A DNA stretch of 64,000 nt from Nocardioides albus (GTDB lineage: Bacteria; Actinomycetota; Actinomycetes; Propionibacteriales; Nocardioidaceae): the NCBI RefSeq assembly GCF_014648255.1, contig NZ_BMQT01000005.1:330294-394293 (forward strand), given 5' to 3'. Shown here piece after piece: positions 9,376 through 18,983 of this stretch (position 1 is its first letter; the number at the start of each line of letters is the position of its first letter). Under the pieces are notes generated by a model, which was not told the origin of the DNA, did not search any database, and saw nothing but the letters and a program-made list of their open reading frames with translations. Position numbers and translations under genes: made by a program.

Positions 9376-10356
9376 ATGGAGAACGGCCGGTCACAGACGC
9401 TGATGACCGCGCTCGGGTTCGACCCGGGCGCGGCGCAGCTCTACAGCCGTCTCCTCCCGCTCAACGGATGGCCGCTGGTGGTCGTGGCGGCCACGCTGTC
9501 GACCTCCGAGGAGGAGCTGAGGCAGGAGGCGGCGCCGCTGATCGAGAGCGGCGTCATCTGCATCAACGAGACCTTGACCGTGCGCAGCCCGACCGCAGTG
9601 GTGGCGCACATGCTGGAGCGGGCCGCGACCAGAGCCCAGGACGCCCACGACCACCTCCTCAAGATCTCCCAGTCGGTGCCGTACGTCGCGGGCACCGCCG
9701 CGCGCCTCCCCGCGACGATCGGCGAGGAACATCCGATCGACGGCGAGGTGATCGCGACCGAGTTCACGCCGGAGACCTTCGAGCGGCTCGTCTCGACCAC
9801 CTCGGGGGAGATGGTGTGGCTGCGGCCGGTGGTGACCGTCCACCCCTCGGAGATGCGGTTCATCTCGGCGATCGAGACCGCGATCCGGTCGGGGCGCCGG
9901 TGCCGTGGCATCTACCCGGTGGCCGCCCTGAAGCACTCGCCCGACGTGCTCCGGATGCGGATCGAGGTCGGTGAGGAGATCCGCATCCTGCCGCGCGTCG
10001 CCACCCACATGATGGTCGTCGGCAGCACGCACGCGATGTTCCCGGACCCGCTCGGTCCGGTCGAGCAGCCGATGATCAACGTCCGTCAACGTGGCATCGT
10101 CGAGGTGGTCACCAGCTACTTCGAAGAGCTGTGGCGCCGCGCCCTGCCCGCGGCCGAGCTCGAGGATCTGCCGAACGCCGAGCGCCGCCTGCTGCTCGCC
10201 GAGCTGGCCAGCGGAGCCCAGGACGAGCAGATCGCCCGGAGGCTGGGTGTCTCGCTGCGTACGGTCCGACGGCGGGTCGCCGAGCTGCTCGAGGAGCTCG
10301 GCGCGACCTCTCGGTTCGAGGCGGGAGTCGAGGCTGCGCGGCGCGGCTGGCTGTGA
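9376..10356 (+). CDS. LuxR-type HTH transcriptional regulator with TrmB-like N-terminus
   Basis: Cytosolic DNA-binding protein of 326 residues. The N-terminal part (LGFDPGAAQLYSRLLPLNG... STSEEELRQEAAPLIESGVI) looks like a TrmB/GntR-style winged helix. The middle (about 120-240) is a PLD-like or sensor region of unknown ligand (LRPVVTVHPSEMRFISAIETAI). The C-terminal 60 residues carry a LuxR helix-turn-helix: AELASGAQDEQIARRLGVSLRTVRRRVAELLEELG. Start chosen at the ATG at 9376, which follows a -10 box by 7 nt; a GTG at 9367 is also in frame. It precedes purA but a terminator separates them. Targets unknown. Confidence 0.8.
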   Translation: MENGRSQTLMTALGFDPGAAQLYSRLLPLNGWPLVVVAATLSTSEEELRQEAAPLIESGVICINETLTVRSPTAVVAHMLERAATRAQDAHDHLLKISQSVPYVAGTAARLPATIGEEHPIDGEVIATEFTPETFERLVSTTSGEMVWLRPVVTVHPSEMRFISAIETAIRSGRRCRGIYPVAALKHSPDVLRMRIEVGEEIRILPRVATHMMVVGSTHAMFPDPLGPVEQPMINVRQRGIVEVVTSYFEELWRRALPAAELEDLPNAERRLLLAELASGAQDEQIARRLGVSLRTVRRRVAELLEELGATSRFEAGVEAARRGWL

Positions 10357-10378
10357 CGTACGGCCTCGGATTTGCTAG

Positions 10379-11806
<1,428 letters not shown>

Positions 11807-11812
11807 TGGGTG

Positions 11813-11845
11813 AGCTGAGAGTGGTCCCACGGGCCACTCTCAGCT
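11813..11845. repeat. Palindrome between convergent purA and the small membrane protein gene
   Basis: AGCTGAGAGTGG (11813-11824) pairs with CCACTCTCAGCT (11834-11845). Probably a bidirectional terminator. The same GCTGAGAGTG core recurs at 13460 and 40225. Confidence 0.75.
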
Positions 11846-11848
11846 AGG

Positions 11849-12127
11849 TCATGAGCGGCGGATCGTGACCCGCCCGGCCTTCAGGTCCACCCCGTAGGGC
11901 GGGTCGTCGCCGTCTGGAGATGGGACGACATGACCGACGTTGTCCTGCTCCTTGAGGTCGCGCGCGGCGCGCGCGTTCCCGGGGTCGAAGACGTCGATGA
12001 AGTTGCCGAGCCCGTCGCCGATCCCGGAGGAGACGCCGCGTCGCGAGGAGCGCAGCGCCTTGTTGCAGGCCGCGATGATCAGGCCCAGCACGACAACGAC
12101 GGCGACGCCGAACACGACCCAGGTCAT
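11849..12127 (-). CDS. Small single-pass membrane protein
   Basis: 92 residues from the ATG at 12127. Residues 2-20 (TWVVFGVAVVVVLGLIIAA) form an N-terminal membrane anchor; the rest is a hydrophilic tail with DPGNARAARDLKEQDN and ends VDLKAGRVTIRRS. No family recognised. The start is leaderless (TAATCT 7 nt upstream at 12135-12140). It lies directly downstream of purD on the same strand with its own promoter. Confidence 0.7.
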   Translation of the reverse strand: MTWVVFGVAVVVVLGLIIAACNKALRSSRRGVSSGIGDGLGNFIDVFDPGNARAARDLKEQDNVGHVVPSPDGDDPPYGVDLKAGRVTIRRS

Positions 12128-12149
12128 GTTCGGCAGATTACGCCCAGGC

Positions 12150-13436
12150 TCAAAGCAGCGACGCGCCCTCGACCACACCCAGCGGCTCGGCCGCGATGTC
12201 GGAACGCCGCTGGAGGCCGTCGAAGCTGATCAGGTCGGCGGCGGCGTACGCCCGCGAGCGCGCGTCGTCGATGTCGTAACCCTTGGCGCGCACCGCCAGG
12301 ACGCGGCCGCCAGCGGTGACCAGGTGGCGGTGGGCGGGCTCCTCGGGGGTGGAGGCGTCGATGATCGCCGTGCCGGCGTGGATCACGTCCACGTCGTTGA
12401 TCGAGTTGGCGTTGCCGGCGCCGGTGATGACGTCGCCCTTCGAGGAGGACTCCGGATAACCGGCCGAGGCCAGCACAACCGTCACCGAGGCACCATCGGA
12501 GAAGGACGGCGCCTCGACCGTGTCCAGCGAGCCCGTGGCCGCCGCGAGAAGCAGTTCGCCGAGGGAGGACTCCAGCAGAGCGAGAACCGGCTGGATGTCG
12601 GGATCACCGAATCTGCAGTTGAACTCGATCACCTTGGGACCCTTCGCGGTCAGCGACAGCCCGACGTAGAGGCACCCGACGAACGGCGCGCCACGCTTCT
12701 CCATCTCCGCGAGGGTCGGCTCGACGACCGTCTCCAGCACGACCGAGGCCAGGTCTGGCTGAGCCCACGGGAGCGGTGAGTAGGCACCCATCCCGCCGGT
12801 GTTGCCGCCCTTGCCACCGTCGAAGATCCGCTTGAAGTCCTGCGCCGGCTGCAGCGCGTGGGCCCGGGTGCCGTCGCAGATCGCGAACAGCGAGACCTCG
12901 GGGCCGTCGAGAAACTCCTCGATGACGACCCGTTCGCACGCGGCCGCGTGCGCCAGGGCCTCAGCCCGGTCACGCGTCACGACGACGCCCTTGCCCGCGG
13001 CGAGAGCGTCGTCCTTGACGACGTACGGTGCCCCGAACTCGTCCAGCGCCGCGGCCGCCTCCTCGGGAGTGGTCGCCACTCTCGAGCCGGCGGTCGGTAC
13101 GCCGGCGACCGCCATCACGTCCTTGGAGAACGCCTTCGACCCCTCGAGCTGTGCGGCAGCCTGCGACGGCCCGAAGACAGCGATCCCGCTGTCGCGGACG
13201 GCGTCGGCGACCCCGGCCACGAGCGGCGCCTCGGGTCCGACCACGACCAGGTCGATGCCGAGCTCGCTCGCGAGCGAGGCGATCGCGGGGCCGGACATGA
13301 TGTCCACGTCCCGGAGCGTGGCGAACTCCGCGATCCCGGGGTTCCCGGGTGCGGCGTACACCTCGTTCCCTTCCTGAGAGAGCTTCAGAGCGAGCGCGTG
13401 CTCACGACCACCGGTGCCGACGACGAGGATCTTCAC
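12150..13436 (-). CDS. purD: Phosphoribosylamine-glycine ligase
   Basis: Second step of de novo purine synthesis: ATP-dependent joining of phosphoribosylamine and glycine. 428 residues. N-terminal MKILVVGTGGREHAL, VVVGPEAPLVAGVAD, the ATP-grasp regions VVKDDALAAGKGVVV and FVGCLYVGLSL, and the metal-site motif EFNCRFGDPDIQ (family usually GDPETQ). GTG start, leaderless: TAAGGT lies 6 nt upstream. Not in an operon with the other pur genes. Confidence 0.97.
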   Translation of the reverse strand: MKILVVGTGGREHALALKLSQEGNEVYAAPGNPGIAEFATLRDVDIMSGPAIASLASELGIDLVVVGPEAPLVAGVADAVRDSGIAVFGPSQAAAQLEGSKAFSKDVMAVAGVPTAGSRVATTPEEAAAALDEFGAPYVVKDDALAAGKGVVVTRDRAEALAHAAACERVVIEEFLDGPEVSLFAICDGTRAHALQPAQDFKRIFDGGKGGNTGGMGAYSPLPWAQPDLASVVLETVVEPTLAEMEKRGAPFVGCLYVGLSLTAKGPKVIEFNCRFGDPDIQPVLALLESSLGELLLAAATGSLDTVEAPSFSDGASVTVVLASAGYPESSSKGDVITGAGNANSINDVDVIHAGTAIIDASTPEEPAHRHLVTAGGRVLAVRAKGYDIDDARSRAYAAADLISFDGLQRRSDIAAEPLGVVEGASLL

Positions 13437-13442
13437 GGAGCC

Positions 13443-13448
13443 ACCTTA
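13443..13448 (-). promoter_or_regulatory. -10 box of purD
   Basis: TAAGGT on the minus strand, 6 nt before the purD GTG. Probable leaderless promoter. Confidence 0.5.
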
Positions 13449-13459
13449 TGCCGCGACCT

Positions 13460-13507
13460 GGTTGTGAACCTGAGCGTGGTCCATAGGTCACTCTCGGCTT
13501 CACAACC
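13460..13507. repeat. Palindrome between the DUF4032 gene and purD
   Basis: Arms at 13460-13478 and 13489-13507 pair over 19 bp with three mismatches. It is a diverged copy of the element at 40225-40274 (GTTGTGAAGCTGAGAGTG type). Probably ends the DUF4032 transcript. Confidence 0.7.
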
Positions 13508-13514
13508 GGGGCGC

Positions 13515-14729
13515 TCACTCCGGGGTCGGCGGAGTGACCGCCTCGTCGGGGCGGTGCTGGAGGACGTCGGCGTAGTAGGACTCGGCGGCGTTGATGAGCT
13601 TGACCCACTCGCCCGCGAACTGGGAGAGCACCCAGCGGTGCTCGAGGATCTCGTGGAACATCTGCGCCGGGGTGAGCTTGGCGGCGGCGCCGGGCGGACG
13701 CATCGCGACGATGGGCTCGTAGACCTCGCGCAGCCAGCGGCCCGCGGCGACCTCGATCGGCAGGTCGCCGATCTCGCGGGTGGCACGGAAGGCGGAGATG
13801 TCGTTCAGGATCCGCCTCGCCTGGGCGTCCTGGACGTCCAACCCGGTCAGCGTACGCAGCTCGCGACGGTGGTGGCCGAGCTCGACCACCCGCGGGCGGA
13901 GGGCGACGGTGTCGCCGTCCTCGCTGGTGGTGATGTCGAGCTCCTCGACGTCGAAGCCGAGGTCGTGGAGACGCTCGATGCGCTGCTCGATGTGCCACAT
14001 CTCCTCGGCGGAGAAGACCTGCTCCTCGGTGAGCTCGCGCCACAGCGCGTCGTAGCGGCTCTGCAGCCGCTCGACGATCGCGTCGATCGGGAAGGCCTCC
14101 GGCAGCGCCTCGCTCGCCTGGAGGTCGAGCAGCTCGCCGAAGATGTTCTGGCAGGCGACCTCGATGTCGTACTCGCGTAGCCGGTCGGAGAGCTCCGCCT
14201 TGAGCTCCCCGGTCTCGGCGTCGACCAGGAAGGCGGCGAAACCGGCCGCGTCGCGCACGAACAGGACGTTCGACAGCGAGACGTCGCCCCAGTAGAAGCC
14301 GGCCAGGTGGAGGCGGACGAGCAGGACGACGAGGGCGTCGATCAGGCTGGGGAGGCGGTCGGCGGCCAGGCCCCGCTCGAAAAGCGCCCGATAGGGGAGC
14401 GAGTAGGTCAGGTGGTCGGTCATCAGCGCGGCGTTGAGGTCGTTGCCGTCGTGGTCCTTGCGGCCGGTGACGACGCTCTTGGCGACAACCGTCGGCAGGC
14501 CGAGACGCTGCAGCTCGCGCAGCATGTCGTATTCGCGCTGGGCGATGTCGGCCTGGGTCTCCTTGACCGCGTAGACGTTGTTGCGCACCCGCACGATGCG
14601 GACGACGTGCCTGCTGAGGCCACGGGTCAGCGGCACCACGACGTCATCCGGCCACTCCTCGAGAGGAATGGACCAGGGGAGTGTGTAGATCGCCGGGTCG
14701 GGTCGACTGGCGAGGATCCGCAGGGCCAT
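13515..14729 (-). CDS. DUF4032 protein with kinase-like fold
   Basis: Cytosolic protein of 404 residues typical of actinobacteria. The N-terminal half resembles small lipopolysaccharide-kinase-type folds: VRNNVYAVKETQ could hold the nucleotide-binding lysine, and LHLAGFYWGDVSLSNVLF resembles a kinase catalytic loop (H-x-D-x-x-x-x-N variant, WGDVSLSN). The C-terminal half (about 240-400) is the DUF4032 part with HRWVLSQFAGEW. Substrate unknown. Divergent from purB across a long perfect palindrome. Leaderless start: TAACGT is 6 nt upstream. Confidence 0.8.
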   Translation of the reverse strand: MALRILASRPDPAIYTLPWSIPLEEWPDDVVVPLTRGLSRHVVRIVRVRNNVYAVKETQADIAQREYDMLRELQRLGLPTVVAKSVVTGRKDHDGNDLNAALMTDHLTYSLPYRALFERGLAADRLPSLIDALVVLLVRLHLAGFYWGDVSLSNVLFVRDAAGFAAFLVDAETGELKAELSDRLREYDIEVACQNIFGELLDLQASEALPEAFPIDAIVERLQSRYDALWRELTEEQVFSAEEMWHIEQRIERLHDLGFDVEELDITTSEDGDTVALRPRVVELGHHRRELRTLTGLDVQDAQARRILNDISAFRATREIGDLPIEVAAGRWLREVYEPIVAMRPPGAAAKLTPAQMFHEILEHRWVLSQFAGEWVKLINAAESYYADVLQHRPDEAVTPPTPE

Positions 14730-14735
14730 ACCGCC

Positions 14736-14741
14736 ACGTTA
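14736..14741 (-). promoter_or_regulatory. -10 box of the DUF4032 gene
   Basis: TAACGT on the minus strand, 6 nt before the ATG at 14729. The large palindrome at 14750-14807 would cover its -35 region. Confidence 0.45.
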
Positions 14742-14749
14742 GTGGGGTG

Positions 14750-14807
14750 AGAGATCGCGCGGGTAGGGGCGTCGCTCGTGACGGCCGCCCCTACCCGCGC
14801 GATCTCT
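14750..14807. repeat. Perfect 22-bp inverted repeat in a divergent promoter region
   Basis: Arms at 14750-14771 and 14786-14807 (core GATCGCGCGGGTAGGGG) with a 14-nt loop. It lies between two divergent starts, so a plain terminator role does not fit; it may be a dispersed repeat, an operator, or a hairpin just before the purB ribosome site. Confidence 0.7.
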
Positions 14808-14835
14808 ACGCCTCCGACGTGGGAGGATGGCGACC

Positions 14836-16269
14836 GTGACTGTGGTGCCCAACGTCCTCGCCAACCGCTACGCCGCTGCCGACCTTGCAGCGATCTGGAG
14901 CCCCGAGCACAAGATCGTGCTGGAGCGACAGCTCTGGATCGCGGTGCTCAAGGCCCAGAAGGATCTCGGCATCGAGGTCCCCGACGGTGTCGTGGAGGCG
15001 TACGAGAAGGTCGTCGGCCAAGGCGAGGCCGGCGTCGACCTCGACTCGATCGCGGCCCGTGAGCGGGTGACGCGCCATGACGTGAAGGCGCGGATCGAGG
15101 AGTTCGCCGCGCTGGCGGGTCACGAGCACATCCACAAGGGCATGACGAGCCGCGACCTCACCGAGAACGTCGAGCAGCTCCAGGTGCTCTCGTCGCTGAA
15201 GCTGATCCGCGACCGCGCCGTCGCGACGCTGGCGCGCCTGGCCCGGCTGGCGACCGAGCACGAGGCGACGGTCATGGCCGGCCGCAGCCACAACGTCGCG
15301 GCTCAGGCTACGACGCTCGGCAAGCGGTTCGCGACCGTCGCCGACGAGATGCTCGTCGGGATCCAACGGCTCGAGGAGCTCATCGCCCGCTACCCGCTGC
15401 GCGGGATCAAGGGCCCGATGGGCACGGCCCAGGACATGCTCGACCTGCTCGACGGCGACGCCTCCAAGCTCGCCGCGCTCGAGGAGCGGGTCGCCGCCCA
15501 CCTCGGCTTCGACAACGTCTTCACCTCGGTCGGCCAGGTCTACCCGCGCTCCCTCGACTTCGACGCGATCTCGGCGCTGGTCCAGCTCGTCTCCGGCCCC
15601 TCCAACCTCTCGACCACGATCCGGCTGATGGCCGGCAACGAGCTGGTCACCGAGGGTTTCAAGGAGGGCCAGGTCGGCTCGAGCGCGATGCCGCACAAGA
15701 TGAACTCGCGCTCCACGGAGCGGGTCAACGGCCTCGCGGTCGTGCTGCGCGGCTACCTCTCGATGATCTCCGAGCTCGCCGGCGACCAGTGGAACGAGGG
15801 CGACGTCTCCGACTCGGTCGTGCGCCGCGTCGCGCTCCCGGACGCGTTCTTCGCCGCCGACGGCCTCTTCCAGACCTTCCTGACGGTGCTCGACGAGTTC
15901 GGCGCCTTCCCGGCCGTGATCCAGCGTGAGCTCGACCGCTACCTGCCGTTCCTGGCGACCACCAAGGTGCTGATGGCCGCCGTCCGCAACGGTGTCGGCC
16001 GCGAGGAGGCGCACGAGGCGATCAAGGAGGCCGCCGTCGGCACCGCGCTCTCGATGCGCAAGGGCCAGGCTGAGAACGACGTCTTCGCCAAGCTCGGCGC
16101 CGACTCCCGCCTCGGTCTGACCGAGGAGCAGATCCAGTCGCTGGTCGCCGAGCCGATCGAGTTCACCGGCGCGGCCGTCGCGCAGGTGCAGGAGGTCGTA
16201 CGCCGCGTGGAGGCCGTCATCGCCCGCCACCCCGAGGCCGCTGCGTACGCTCCTGGCGAGATCCTCTGA
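14836..16269 (+). CDS. purB: Adenylosuccinate lyase
   Basis: Cleaves both SAICAR (to AICAR) and adenylosuccinate (to AMP), releasing fumarate. About 477 residues. The fumarase-superfamily signature GSSAMPHKMNSRSTERVNG contains the catalytic loop serine. TSRDLTENVEQLQ and AGRSHNVAAQATTLGK (catalytic His) are also present. GTG at 14836 chosen because GGGAGG (14821-14826) sits 9 nt upstream; an ATG at 14827 directly abuts that site. The Nudix gene follows after 2 bp, probably in one operon. Confidence 0.95.
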   Translation: MTVVPNVLANRYAAADLAAIWSPEHKIVLERQLWIAVLKAQKDLGIEVPDGVVEAYEKVVGQGEAGVDLDSIAARERVTRHDVKARIEEFAALAGHEHIHKGMTSRDLTENVEQLQVLSSLKLIRDRAVATLARLARLATEHEATVMAGRSHNVAAQATTLGKRFATVADEMLVGIQRLEELIARYPLRGIKGPMGTAQDMLDLLDGDASKLAALEERVAAHLGFDNVFTSVGQVYPRSLDFDAISALVQLVSGPSNLSTTIRLMAGNELVTEGFKEGQVGSSAMPHKMNSRSTERVNGLAVVLRGYLSMISELAGDQWNEGDVSDSVVRRVALPDAFFAADGLFQTFLTVLDEFGAFPAVIQRELDRYLPFLATTKVLMAAVRNGVGREEAHEAIKEAAVGTALSMRKGQAENDVFAKLGADSRLGLTEEQIQSLVAEPIEFTGAAVAQVQEVVRRVEAVIARHPEAAAYAPGEIL

Positions 16270-16271
16270 GC

Positions 16272-16679
16272 ATGGTTGCGGGCCCCGTCATCACCGTCGC
16301 GGCGGTGGTCTTCAGAGATCGTGACGGGCGGATGCTGACCGTCCGCAAGAACGGCACCACGAAGTTCATGCTCCCCGGCGGGAAGCTGGAGCCGGGGGAG
16401 TCGGCCGCGGAGGCGGCCGTCCGCGAGGTGGTAGAAGAGCTCGGCGTACGGCTCGGGGTCGAGGACCTCGCGCTGCTCGGTGAGTTCGAGGCCGACGCCG
16501 CCAACGAACCGGGTCACCTGGTGCGCTCGACGGTCTTCACCTGGGCCGGCGAGGTCACGCCGGACGCCGCTGCCGAGATCGCGGAGCTGCGCTGGGCGAC
16601 CCTGGCCGAGATCACCGAGGGCGCGGAGTTCGCTCCGTTGACCAGGGAGTACGTCGTCCCGGCTCTCGAGCCCGCCTGA
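16272..16679 (+). CDS. Nudix hydrolase
   Basis: 135-residue pyrophosphohydrolase. The complete Nudix box GGKLEPGESAAEAAVREVVEELGV (residues about 36-59, G-x5-E-x7-REV-x-EE-x-G) binds the metal and cleaves nucleoside-diphosphate-linked substrates. The N-terminus ITVAAVVFRDRDGRMLTVRKNG and the product size suggest an MutT-like or general housekeeping enzyme; the substrate cannot be assigned. It begins 2 bp after the purB stop, so it is probably co-transcribed with purB. Confidence 0.92.
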   Translation: MVAGPVITVAAVVFRDRDGRMLTVRKNGTTKFMLPGGKLEPGESAAEAAVREVVEELGVRLGVEDLALLGEFEADAANEPGHLVRSTVFTWAGEVTPDAAAEIAELRWATLAEITEGAEFAPLTREYVVPALEPA

Positions 16680-16719
16680 ACCCTCGCGGCCGGCCGCCGT
16701 GCGGTGTCAGACTGTCGGT

Positions 16720-17628
16720 GTGTCCGGGTACTTCGCCGCCGACTCGATGGTCGTCCGTGCCATGCGTCAGCGGGTCGTCGGGCTGAGCTGGGGACAGCGG
16801 GCGCTGGTGATCGGTGGCCTGCACCCGCGGCTCTTCGTCGGCACCGCGCAGCACACGGTGCACCGGGCGACGCCCTACACGCGTCTCGCGCTGACCGCTC
16901 GGCTGATGGAGACGGTCTTCCTCGGCACCAAGGAGGAGGCCGACCGGGCGCTCGCCTTCACGGCGAAGCGGCACGTTCCCGTCGAGGGGACGATGGAGGT
17001 CCCCGGCGGCCCCGCGCACCCCGTGGGCTCGCCCTACTCCGCCGCCGACCCCGGGCTGATGTGGTGGACGGCGGCGTTCGCGCTCGACTCGGTCGAGTTC
17101 ATGTACGACGCCCTGGTCCGCCCCCTCCGCCCGGACGAGCGCGAGGAGCTCTTCGACGACTTCGTGACCTGGGCCGGTCTCTTCGGCATGCCGGCCTCGG
17201 CCGCGCCGGCGTCCTATCCCGACTTCCGCCGCCGCTTCGACGCCTGGCTCACCTCGGACGAGCCGTATCTCGTGGACGAGGCGCGCCTGGTCGGCCGCCA
17301 CATCGCCGGCACCGCCGGCTACCACCTCCCCGGCGGGCCTCCGACCTCCGAGACGCTCCGGACCGTCGTCCAGGGCAGCCTCCCGGCGCTCGTCCGCGAG
17401 CACTACGGCATCCCGTGGTCGGCCGCCGCCGAGAGGAGGTGGCGGGCCGTACGCACCGCCAGCCGTCTCGCCCACGGCCGCCTGTCGCTCCTCGGACCCA
17501 CGCCGTTGCTGCGCGGGCGGAGCGAGCACTTCTACAAGATCGTCCAGCAGGGCGAACAGGCGTTGGTGCGTCGAGGAGGCGTCAGCATCCCCGGCGTCTC
17601 CGACGTCTCTGCTCTCAGGCGGGCTTGA
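16720..17628 (+). CDS. MpaB-like oxygenase (DUF2236 family)
   Basis: About 302 residues. Matches the DUF2236/MpaB family of heme-linked oxygenase-like proteins: VGTAQHTVHRATPYTRLA, TARLMETVFLGTKEEADRA, KRHVPVEG, then PYSAADPGLMWWTAAFALDS. The GTG at 16720 is preferred to 16699 because a CAGACT box ends 6 nt upstream. Reaction unknown. Its 3' end overlaps the convergent ABM gene by 14 bp. Separate from the preceding Nudix gene by 40 bp. Confidence 0.85.
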   Translation: MSGYFAADSMVVRAMRQRVVGLSWGQRALVIGGLHPRLFVGTAQHTVHRATPYTRLALTARLMETVFLGTKEEADRALAFTAKRHVPVEGTMEVPGGPAHPVGSPYSAADPGLMWWTAAFALDSVEFMYDALVRPLRPDEREELFDDFVTWAGLFGMPASAAPASYPDFRRRFDAWLTSDEPYLVDEARLVGRHIAGTAGYHLPGGPPTSETLRTVVQGSLPALVREHYGIPWSAAAERRWRAVRTASRLAHGRLSLLGPTPLLRGRSEHFYKIVQQGEQALVRRGGVSIPGVSDVSALRRA

Positions 17629-17932
17629 CGTCCAGCACGACCTCGAACTCCAGCAGGTCGGCGCCGGTGGCGACCGGCTTGCGCGGCGCCTCACCCGGCG
17701 GGGTCGCGTGCGCGGCTCGAGCGTCCCCGTCACGCCAGGCCGCGAAGGACTCCTCGGAGTCCCAGTGGGTCACGACGAAGTAGCGGTCGTCGCCGGAAAC
17801 CGGGCGCAGCAGCTGGAAGCCGAGGAACCCCGGCGACTTCTCGACCGACCCGGCCCGCGCCGCGAACCGCTTCTCGAGCTCGGCGCCCGCCTCGGCCGGA
17901 ACCTGGATTGCATTGATCTTCACCACAGACAT
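17615..17932 (-). CDS. ABM-domain protein (HmoA/MhuD-like monooxygenase fold)
   Basis: 105 residues with the antibiotic-biosynthesis-monooxygenase ferredoxin-like fold: MSVVKINAIQVPAEAGAELEKRFAAR, VEKSPGFLGFQLLRP and RYFVVTHWDSEESFAAWRDG. Actinobacterial proteins with this pattern include heme-degrading monooxygenases, but function cannot be fixed from sequence alone. Convergent with the MpaB gene and divergent from a second ABM-fold gene. Confidence 0.82.
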   Translation of the reverse strand: MSVVKINAIQVPAEAGAELEKRFAARAGSVEKSPGFLGFQLLRPVSGDDRYFVVTHWDSEESFAAWRDGDARAAHATPPGEAPRKPVATGADLLEFEVVLDVKPA

Positions 17933-17990
17933 GCCGTAAACCTATGCGAGGGCTGGGGAGCCGGCGTACGTGGCTGAGACGATGGACGGC

Positions 17991-18569
17991 ATGTCCGATC
18001 CGGTAACCGTGACCATCGCCCGTCGAGTCTCCGTGGAGCGCCGCGACGAGATGGTCGCCTGGATGCAGGCGGGGATCCGGCTGGCCAGCGAGTTCCCGGG
18101 CTTTCTCGGAGCGGGATGGGTACGGCCGGCGCCGGAGTCCGACCAGTGGCACCTGCTCTACCGCTTCGACTCCCACGAGACCCTGGGCAGGTGGGACAAC
18201 AGCCGCCAGCGCGGCTGGTGGCTGGGCGCGGGGGAGCCGTTCGTCGAGGAGACCCGGATCGAACGGCGTACCGGCATCGAGGGTTGGTTCGACCCGCCGA
18301 GCACCTATGACGTCGAACAGATCTCCGGGGTCGCGACGGCGCCGCCGCGGTGGAAGCAGACGATCACGATCTTCCTGATGTTCTACCCGGTCAGCCTGCT
18401 CGCCAACTGGCTGATCGGACCGCTCACCGTGGACTGGGTGCTGCCGCTGAAGGTGCTCGGGGTGATGGTCGTGACGCTGCCGTTCATGACCTACTTCGGG
18501 CTGCCGTGGATCACCCGCAACATGGAGTGGTTCCTGCACGGCCGCCCGGCGCCCTGGCGCCGAGGCTAG
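17991..18569 (+). CDS. ABM-domain protein with two C-terminal membrane segments
   Basis: 192 residues from the ATG at 17991. The N-terminal half is an ABM fold (VTIARRVSVERRDEMVAWMQ, EFPGFLGAGWVRP, QWHLLYRFDSHETLGRW). The C-terminal third has two membrane segments (ITIFLMFYPVSLLANWLIG and VLGVMVVTLPFMTYFGLPWI) and a short basic tail. This arrangement is a known actinobacterial variant without assigned reaction. Its stop overlaps the convergent ArsR-type gene by 4 bp. Confidence 0.8.
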   Translation: MSDPVTVTIARRVSVERRDEMVAWMQAGIRLASEFPGFLGAGWVRPAPESDQWHLLYRFDSHETLGRWDNSRQRGWWLGAGEPFVEETRIERRTGIEGWFDPPSTYDVEQISGVATAPPRWKQTITIFLMFYPVSLLANWLIGPLTVDWVLPLKVLGVMVVTLPFMTYFGLPWITRNMEWFLHGRPAPWRRG

Positions 18570-18898
18570 GACTTCGGCGCGCCGTCCTCGGCGGAGAGCA
18601 CGGCGTCGAGGAGCCCGGGGAACCGCGCGTCGAGATCCTCGCGACGCAGCGAGAGACGCCGGGCGCGGCCGTTGGCCTCGTTGCGGACCACGCCCGCCGT
18701 ACGCAGCACCTTCATCAGGTGGGACTTCGTCGACTTCGGTACGTCCGGGTTGCTCAGGTGGCACTCCGCCATGTCGAGAGGTCCGTCGACCAGCTGACGG
18801 GCGATCGCCAGGCGCTCGGGGTCGCTGAGTGCGAAGAGCACGGTCGTCAGTGAGAGCTCTGACCGATCAGGATGCGGAAGGTCCGGGGAAGAACTCAT
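18566..18898 (-). CDS. ArsR-like winged-helix repressor
   Basis: 110-residue DNA-binding protein. FALSDPERLAIARQLVDGPLDMAECH followed by VPKSTKSHLMKVLRTAGVVRNEANGRARRLSLR is an ArsR-type winged helix; no Cys metal site is apparent, so the signal is likely not a metal. It is divergent from an MFS exporter, with the palindromes GTTCGAAATAATTCGAAC and a half-site near its own start between them. Inferred to repress both genes. Confidence 0.85.
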   Translation of the reverse strand: MSSSPDLPHPDRSELSLTTVLFALSDPERLAIARQLVDGPLDMAECHLSNPDVPKSTKSHLMKVLRTAGVVRNEANGRARRLSLRREDLDARFPGLLDAVLSAEDGAPKS

Positions 18899-18949
18899 GG
18901 TTCGATAATAGTTGCACAGTCAGCGGAAGGCACGTACTCTCCACAAAAG

Positions 18950-18967
18950 GTTCGAAATAATTCGAAC
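18950..18967. promoter_or_regulatory. Operator palindrome of the ArsR-like/MFS pair
   Basis: GTTCGAA-ATAA-TTCGAAC, a perfect 7-4-7 inverted repeat 16 bp before the MFS start. A degenerate second site (GGTTCGATAATAGTTG, about 18899-18914) overlaps the regulator's start, which fits autoregulation. Confidence 0.65.
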
Positions 18968-18983
18968 GATGGATGGAGTGGTG

